Shown: positions 57,960 to 64,000 of the stretch, one piece after another
Layout of the letters: each line of letters starts with the position of its first letter
Numbering within the stretch: the stretch's first letter is position 1
Assembly (NCBI GenBank): GCA_940671915.1
Contig: CALNVZ010003433.1
Location: 30,048,510-30,112,509 of the forward strand
Reading direction: 5' to 3'
DNA: 64,000 nt
Origin: Paracentrotus lividus
Taxonomy: Eukaryota; Echinodermata; Echinoidea; Camarodonta; Echinidae
Program-made: the position numbers and the translations under genes
The notes under the pieces: model-generated
Database searches by the model: none
What the model saw: the letters and a program-made list of their open reading frames with translations, nothing else
What the model was told of the DNA's origin: nothing

Positions 57960-58181
57960 ATGTGTAAGTGCTGTCATTGCTGCAGCTTTGACTCCCTGGG
58001 ATGCAGGCTTCGTACGCTCAAAATCTTTGGCTCATTTTTGTTCCTCTTTGGGACAATCTTCGCTCTTGCCGGAGTCGTCATCGGGTTCCTATCCGACCTC
58101 TACTTCGGGTTGATCTCTCTTCCTGATGTCTTCCCTGAGTACATACTCTTCGCCTACCTTGTGGTCAGTACAGGGATCGTG
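57960..58181 (+). CDS. Four-TM gene exon 1
   Basis: 74 codons, donor ATCGTG|GTAAGT. The 5' UTR part starts at 57941. Confidence 0.85.
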
Positions 58182-61100
58182 GTAAGTCTGGCTGTTGATT
58201 TGCAATACTTTGTGGGAGGGGGGGGGGGATGTGTAGGCCTACCACATTCTGTGAAATGAAAGGATGTCAAGGAGCAAAAGCGATGTCACTAATCGGGTTC
58301 TTTTCCTCCCTTTTCACCCACTGCGTTTTAAGAGTTTTATTAGTTTTTTCACAGATCATGTATCTTTTCAAGTTGCTTTTTTAATTGCCAATAAATAAAT
58401 AATAATAATTATAAGAAACAAAGAAGACCATGACAAGTGCATAGGAATAGACCAATAGAATTCGCCAGACGATTAACATACACAATCTGATATCGATAGG
58501 CCGACTAAAATTTATAAAGACACGTTTTATTGTATCAATATAATGACTTGTTAAATGTAATTTTTTGCTTTAAACATGAAACTCGTGGTTAGTATGGCTG
58601 TTAAGACACGGATTACTGGGATTCGTATTTGCACAATGTTAAGTAAAAGAATATTAAATATGTTTGAATTAAGTCGGTGAAATTGATCATTACACTCTAA
58701 AAAATGAAATGGTGGAAAGGGTAAATCACCCTTTAAAGGGGCCGAGGAGTGACAGCGTTTTCGAAAAGTGTTGGAAAGGGTGTCACATTTTCAACCCTTT
58801 TCAAAAACGCTGTCACTCCTCGGCCCCTTTAAAGGGTAATTTACCCCTTTCCACCATTTCATTTTTTAGAGTGTATGTTCTCCAAAATGTATCGTTTATT
58901 GCAGGCCTTGGGAACTGGGTTGGTTGCTATTTACGTTTCTAAAACAATGAGTGATGACGATTGCGTAAGTATTATTCATTTTCACATTTCCCCCCTTTCT
59001 CTCTGTCTCTCCTTGTCTCTCTTTCGCTAATCCAGCTCCCTACTAAATGCAAACACAAACATCGTTTTTTTTTATCCTTGGCCTTTGCGATAAAAACAGG
59101 CCCCTTTATTGTAATATCATTAATATATTACACACTAATACTTGAAATCACTATTTTAAAACGGCTTATTGGCTGAGCACCTTTTCCAGTTTGAGATATG
59201 TCGATTGAAGTACCTAAACTAGACCTGTAAATAAAAGCTTTTGAACAATTAAACGGCAAAATTATTATCTGAGATGATAAGGTATCTTTTGAAAATTGAT
59301 TTTATACTTGTGGCGGTTTAATTACCTGAAAAAGAAAGAAGAGAGAAAGAAAGAAAAAATGTTGAAATTGGCTTCTTAACCGTTTTTGGAACGAAACCCT
59401 TTTATTTTTCTTTTATATGTGTAATAAAACATTATTTTTGGAGATTTAAAGGGAAAGTGACACGGTGTCAATTTTCCAACAAAGAATGCAACACTCTTGC
59501 TGACTTCTCTGAAACTCTTCATATTAGTGCATGATGTCCCCTAGTGCCAAAATTAGCATTGTTTCGTCTCATCCCGACAACCTGGTTTACGATATAAAAT
59601 ACACTATAGGAAAATTCAATGATTAATTACTGGCCTATAGTTTCAGTTCTTTTGTCAAACGACATATTTTCGATGTATTCTATTGAAAAATCTTCTGACT
59701 TCCCTTTTAAAAATATGCAATTGATATGCCCTTTTACAGAGTACACGTGGTCTCGGCATCTTGGCACTCCTTACAATCGTGTGTTCGTTGGCTACCGTAG
59801 GAGTACCAGCATGGCCGCTTTATGAAAATGGCTACTTCCTTGAAATCCCACCACAAACATCGGCTTTAAACGCAACAACACTTTCAAGTGCTACAACACC
59901 TCTCCCTGCTACAACACCTCACCCTGCTACAACACCTCACCCTGCTACAACAGGTCTTATGTTGACCATGGACACAAATTCGAACATGACAGCTATGAAT
60001 GGCACTGGGATGAATGATACAATGTCAATGAATATGACTTCAACGGTCAGCAACTCAACCTCGATGGATTCAGCCAATATGACAATGTCAAATGCTACAG
60101 TCGAAAACAGCACTGAGCCTATGTCTACACCTGAACCCATGATGATGACTACGGGAAATGATACCTGTGGAAACTCGACTGTTACCATGGTAACGCGTGT
60201 ACCTATAGATTTTGATGAGTGGCTGTTAATAATCGCTCCTTTTGGGATCATTAGCCTTTTCGCGTTTTTCTTCGTTCTTTTTGGTCTCTTCATATTCTGT
60301 ATTGCCTGTTGCTGTGCGGAAAGATCAGAGGTGAGTTTTTATTTTGTCCCTTTCGCCCCTCTTTATGTCTTCCGTTTTCCCTTTATACAACCCTCCAGCA
60401 CACCACCATCACCATCATTTTTCTCCATCAATCATCTTCATCACCATTACAAGTACTATAGCCATTACAAGCAACACCACAAATCTCATCACCACCACCA
60501 TAACCACCACCACCATCGTCATCAACAATTAAAACAACAACAGCATCGACATCGAAATCATCAGCAGCGCATCATCACCATCACCACCATCAGAATCATT
60601 AATTATCGTCAGCATCACCCTGCATACATGACATATGGGATAACTGATTGCCTCATCTTTATGATCATCATCATCCCAGAATCCAGCTGTTATTCTGACA
60701 TTTATTTTTCGAGAAAATTTTCGGTCTTCATAATCCTTCTTTCTTCTCTTTACTTGGTGAATAATGTTTCATATTAATGGCTTATGTTTAATCACTTAAT
60801 TTTCCCATTGAAAAAAATTATATTGTATATAAACCCCTCACAAAAAGTTCTGCAAATCGAGTTTGGCATGATAAATTTTCAGGTACGCTATAGTTATTCC
60901 TGATATTCATATACCATTGGAAAGATAATTTGTTCCCCTTTTTATTGATATCGTATTTGAAATGATGGTGTACTGCTTCAATGCACAGAATATCGGAATA
61001 TGGAGAAAAGTAAAAAGTCAAATGTAGTAAAATGCATTTTTAATGATCACATTGATGTTCTGCAAATCAACTTTACAATGGAAAGTCCTAATAACTTTGG

Positions 61101-63920
61101 GGATATTTTCTAATTTTTTTAAAATTTTATACCATTGTCAAGTTCATTTATTCCTCTTTTGATTGATACATAATTTGTCATGGTGATGTCATGCCTGGGT
61201 CCACAGAACCCTTGAATACCACCTGAATACATGGCAAAGCGAAAGATAATTTTCCGTTTAAATTTCTGTAACACAACTCTGAACATTGATACATTTTAAT
61301 GTGGGTTTTTAATAATTATTAATTTTTATAGCATTTAAAAGTTCATTTATTCTTCTTTTTATTAAAAGCCTATTTGCAATAGTAACATCATGTTTGAATG
61401 CACATAACTCATTAATATAATGCAAAGTAAAAAGTGAAAAGTTGCGAAATGCATTGTTATTGCTTGCAACAGACAATAATACTCACAATTGCAACATTTA
61501 ACTTCTGGCTTAACATTCAGTTGTTCTGTGCATGAAAGAACAAAACTATCGTTACAATCAGGGTGTCATTGAAAAGAGGAGTAAATGTGCTTGACATTGG
61601 TACCGGTATAAATTAAATACAAATTAGAAAATACCCCAAAAATTTTCAGTGCCTATAATCGAGTTGCGGAACTTCACTTTGAGAAATGTATTTTGCAACA
61701 TTCGACTTTTTCCTTTTCTCCATATCCTGATACTCTGTGCATTGAAGCATGGCACAATCATTACAAATATGATAACAATAAAAAGGGGAATAAATTATCT
61801 TTACAATGGTATGAATATCAGGAATAGCTAAAGCGTACCTGAAAAGTAATAATGGCCCGAAGTCGATTTGCGGAACTTTTTGTGAGGGTTTATTACACGA
61901 ACCATTGTAATTATAACTTATAGTCTATAATATTTTAATAACCTTTTAATTGATTATTTTTTATCAATCAGTTTGGTTATTTCTATTTCTATTTCTATCC
62001 CCATTTTGTCTGTATATGACTTTTCATCTTCTATACCCACTTTAACTCCATTCTGTCATTAGATTTGATTTTATATCCAGATTATATCTGCTGATATATT
62101 TTTTTGTGTTTTCATTTCTTTTATCCGTCATTAGCTAAACACAGTGACTGTCATTAACCGTAAAGTCACTACCCATGTTCCATGTATATCCAAAAGCCAA
62201 TTATTTTCGATTTCATCTTATGTCATCTCATATGTCTCAACTCCTCATCATACATGTTACATCAGTAACTTTCAGATCATGTTTGTTTAACCTCATTTTC
62301 TTATTTATGTGTATTTCTTGTTCGAATAGCATTTCTTTTTAATATTCCTTAACTTCAAAGTGCAATTACCTTTTTAAAAGCCGTCATCGCTTACATTTTT
62401 TTGGTACTATATAATAACTTTCATTTTCTTTGTTTTAAAAAACAAATATCTATGACAAAAAATATCAATCGCTCCCAGACCCTTGATGATATGGTGTTGG
62501 TAAGTTGAAATATATTAAACTTCGCCGTAGCCATAGCCTAGAAAGATTGCATGCTAGATGATCTGTCACAACTGGCCAGATACGAAAACGTAAAAGAAGC
62601 AATATTGATCTATATGCGGCTTTGACAATTACAGAGTGGATGTTAATTTTTGATAGCTGTCAAAGCGACAAGAAAACTCTTTGCGTGCATTTTTGGTCGC
62701 TTTGACGGACAATACATGACAATGAACGTCCGTAAAAAAAATAATAATAAATAATGATAATAATAGATAAATAGACAAATAAACAAATAAATGAATGGAT
62801 GAATGAAAGAATGAATGAACGGAATAAAAAAAAAAAAAAGAAGATATTTCACGAACTGCATTTTTAATGGATATTAATCAAAATATGTCGAAAATGGACA
62901 TGCATTCTTCAAGTATTAGTTTCACATAACGGATAATGATACTACCTGTCTTTTCATGATCCAGCAATGCGTGACAGGGCCATAACCAATTATAGCAAAG
63001 GTTTAAACGTCTCCTTTTAGTGGCGCGTTTGCATATTATTTTGGAATCAGGATATTTATGAATTACATGGTAATAAAACATTATCATAGAGAGCGTAATC
63101 AGCGATAAATTTGAATTTGTTTCCGATGCAGGACATTCCAAAGATGTAGTAGAAGTGGAAGAAAGAAAAGTGATAGTAGATAGGCAGTCCAAAAATATTT
63201 TATTGCAGTATGGTATTGCATGTAGACATAAATGTAATGGTGGAATGTAAACTCCTTAACCAAGTGTTGTCTGTGGCAAGGTTTCTATTTTACACTTATT
63301 TCATTTTCAGACAGGTCTAGGCCATTACTAGCGGTAAATTACCACTTGGTTTAGGCACACTTTGACTAGTGTCCGTTTGGTCCTATCCCTCTGGTCTAAT
63401 TCTATTCCATTCATACCTGTTCGTGTAATTATTTGGTCTAATTTCCACTTGACCTATTTACCATTTTTCCCTCCTCTTTTTTCTTTCTTTTCTTTGCTTT
63501 TTCCTGGCAAGTTTAAATTGATGGTTTGTAAAGCTTGCGACGTAGGTATATATAGAGAACGCTTAGATTGTGACTTGGGTTTACTCTGTTGTGTCTACAA
63601 TGGTATAACTTTTAACACCCCCTTTTCGAATGATGGGGTATTAACATGATCACAAACTGATTTGATATAAAGTGTTTATGTAATTATGTTCGTCTATTCA
63701 TTATTCATAAATTATTTTCATCTATTTCAAAATTAAAATGATAACTGTAATAAAATCAATGTTGCAGCCCATGTACGTTACTTTGTTTTTGAGTGATACA
63801 GCTTTTTCTTCTTTCCGCCATGATAAAACTCAAACTCATAATACAATTACTAATGTTTTCGATTATAATTTCAATTTTGATTTACAGATCGTTGACGACA
63901 TCGACCTGTACAAGAGCTAG
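57960..63920 (+). CDS. Four-pass membrane glycoprotein with mucin-like loop, 4 exons, 301 aa
   Basis: Exons 57960-58181, 58905-58964, 59740-60330 and 63888-63920 join in phase 0 throughout; all junctions are GT-AG and GCCACC precedes the ATG. Residues 1-15 are Cys-rich (MCKCCHCCSFDSLGC), likely palmitoylated. TM1 is ~21-44, TM2 ~61-87 (across intron 1), TM3 ~97-118, TM4 ~255-283. The loop 120-252 is rich in T, N, M and S, with three ATTP.HP-type repeats and eleven NxT/S sequons, so it should be outside the cell and heavily glycosylated. A CIACCCAER segment and an acidic tail DDIDLYKS follow TM4. The layout recalls tetraspan proteins (claudin/PMP22-like), but family signatures (W-GLW-C-C, CCG) are absent, so no name is given. 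Confidence 0.8.
58691..58875. mobile_element. 185-bp near-perfect palindromic MITE
   Basis: TACACTCTAAAAAATGAAAT at the left faces its exact inverse at the right; the pairing runs through GGGGCCGAGGAGTGACAGCG almost to the centre near 58782. TA at each end fits a TA target. Lies in intron 1 of the four-TM gene. Confidence 0.85.
58905..58964 (+). CDS. Four-TM gene exon 2
   Basis: 20 codons, ALGTGLVAIYVSKTMSDDDC, acceptor ATTGCAG, donor TGC|GTAAGT. Confidence 0.8.
58980..59730. other. Intron 2 of the four-TM gene
   Basis: No feature beyond a pyrimidine-rich start (about 58988-59035) and an AAAGAAAGAA run (about 59330-59360). Confidence 0.4.
59740..60330 (+). CDS. Four-TM gene exon 3 (TM3, mucin-like loop, TM4)
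   Basis: 197 codons, acceptor TTTTACAG, donor GAG|GTGAGT. The reading frame stays open past the donor to 60777, but that extension is a His-rich CAC/CAT microsatellite and is judged intronic. Confidence 0.85.
60395..60625. repeat. CAC/CAT/AAC-rich low-complexity intron sequence
   Basis: Interrupted (CAC)n/(ATC)n that gives a His-rich read-through frame. Confidence 0.75.
60829..61893. mobile_element. TIR element with ~200-bp internal tandem units
   Basis: ATAAACCCCTCACAAAAAGT at the left faces ACTTTTTGTGAGGGTTTAT at the right; TCTGCAAATCGA and TCGATTTGCGGA continue the pairing. Inside, three direct units (from about 60845, 61050 and 61260) share the blocks of 56530..57180, and one inverse unit closes the right side (about 61640-61890). 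No transposase. Intron 3 of the four-TM gene. Confidence 0.65.
61894..63887. other. Rest of intron 3, nothing firm
   Basis: AT-rich. AATAAT/AAATGAATG runs at about 62735-62840. No ORF or repeat of note. Confidence 0.4.
63888..63920 (+). CDS. Four-TM gene last coding exon
   Basis: IVDDIDLYKS and TAG, acceptor TTTACAG after a T-rich tract; phase 0 fits exon 3. Short, so less certain than the others. Confidence 0.65.
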   Translation: MVDDIDLYKS

Positions 63921-64000
63921 ACGTTGCTTTCGACGGTGAGAAAAGTCTTAGACAACAACGGGAGAGGTGATGACATTGGTGATAATGAGGACTTCTGCTA

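Noticed and set aside
60331..60777. Continuation of the four-TM protein as a His-rich C-terminus
   Set aside because: A strong donor (GAG|GTGAGT) sits at 60330, the extension is low-complexity, and a phase-0 exon with a proper stop follows at 63888.

Overview
The window looks like nuclear DNA of an animal, most probably an echinoderm; the species is not resolved. The evidence is AT-rich sequence, low gene density, short GT-AG exons separated by kilobases, fibrinogen-related (FReD) genes in tandem, a CR1/L2-like LINE, many hairpin/foldback elements, and one element whose build matches the sea urchin TU transposons. Four protein-coding loci are supported: the C-terminal end of a class A GPCR (3..524, +), two tandem EGF+FReD genes on the minus strand (copy A 29569..37858, copy B about 19794..26735), a twelve-finger C2H2 zinc-finger gene (45460..46653, -) and a four-exon four-membrane-pass glycoprotein (57960..63920, +).

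FReD copy A can be assembled by hand into seven exons with compatible phases, 975 nt of CDS and 324 residues: signal peptide, a short Cys-containing domain, one EGF module and a complete FReD. Copy B has the same exon order on the same strand, but carries an in-frame TGA in its signal-peptide exon and another in exon 3. Its FReD C-terminal exon is missing from the expected place. A matching exon, with the right splice phase, lies at 10943..11196 on the PLUS strand.

That misplaced exon sits in the spacer of a very large inverted repeat: left arm 3415..10379, spacer with a 25-base N gap at 10380..10404, right arm 12268..19127. Flipping the spacer about the arms would return the exon to copy B on the correct strand. 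So this is either a spacer-orientation error at the gap or a real inversion driven by the palindrome; this is the main point to check. The arms carry no gene that I recognise and are a mosaic of nested terminal-inverted-repeat elements, each present twice as mirror copies.

The rest is mobile and repetitive DNA. Two foldback elements have tandem-repeat arms and 8-bp target duplications (26116..26650 and 34243..35969). There is a 5'-truncated CR1/L2-like LINE (40370..42830), two decayed reverse transcriptase relics (20280..20765 and 50130..51185), a tRNA-derived SINE inside a hairpin element (31421..31993), many MITE-like hairpins, a family with about 200-bp internal tandem units (56530..57180 and 60829..61893), and several microsatellites. 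No CRISPR, operon, rRNA or convincing tRNA gene was seen. All readings were made by eye; exon boundaries rest on splice consensus, phase and comparison of the two paralogues.
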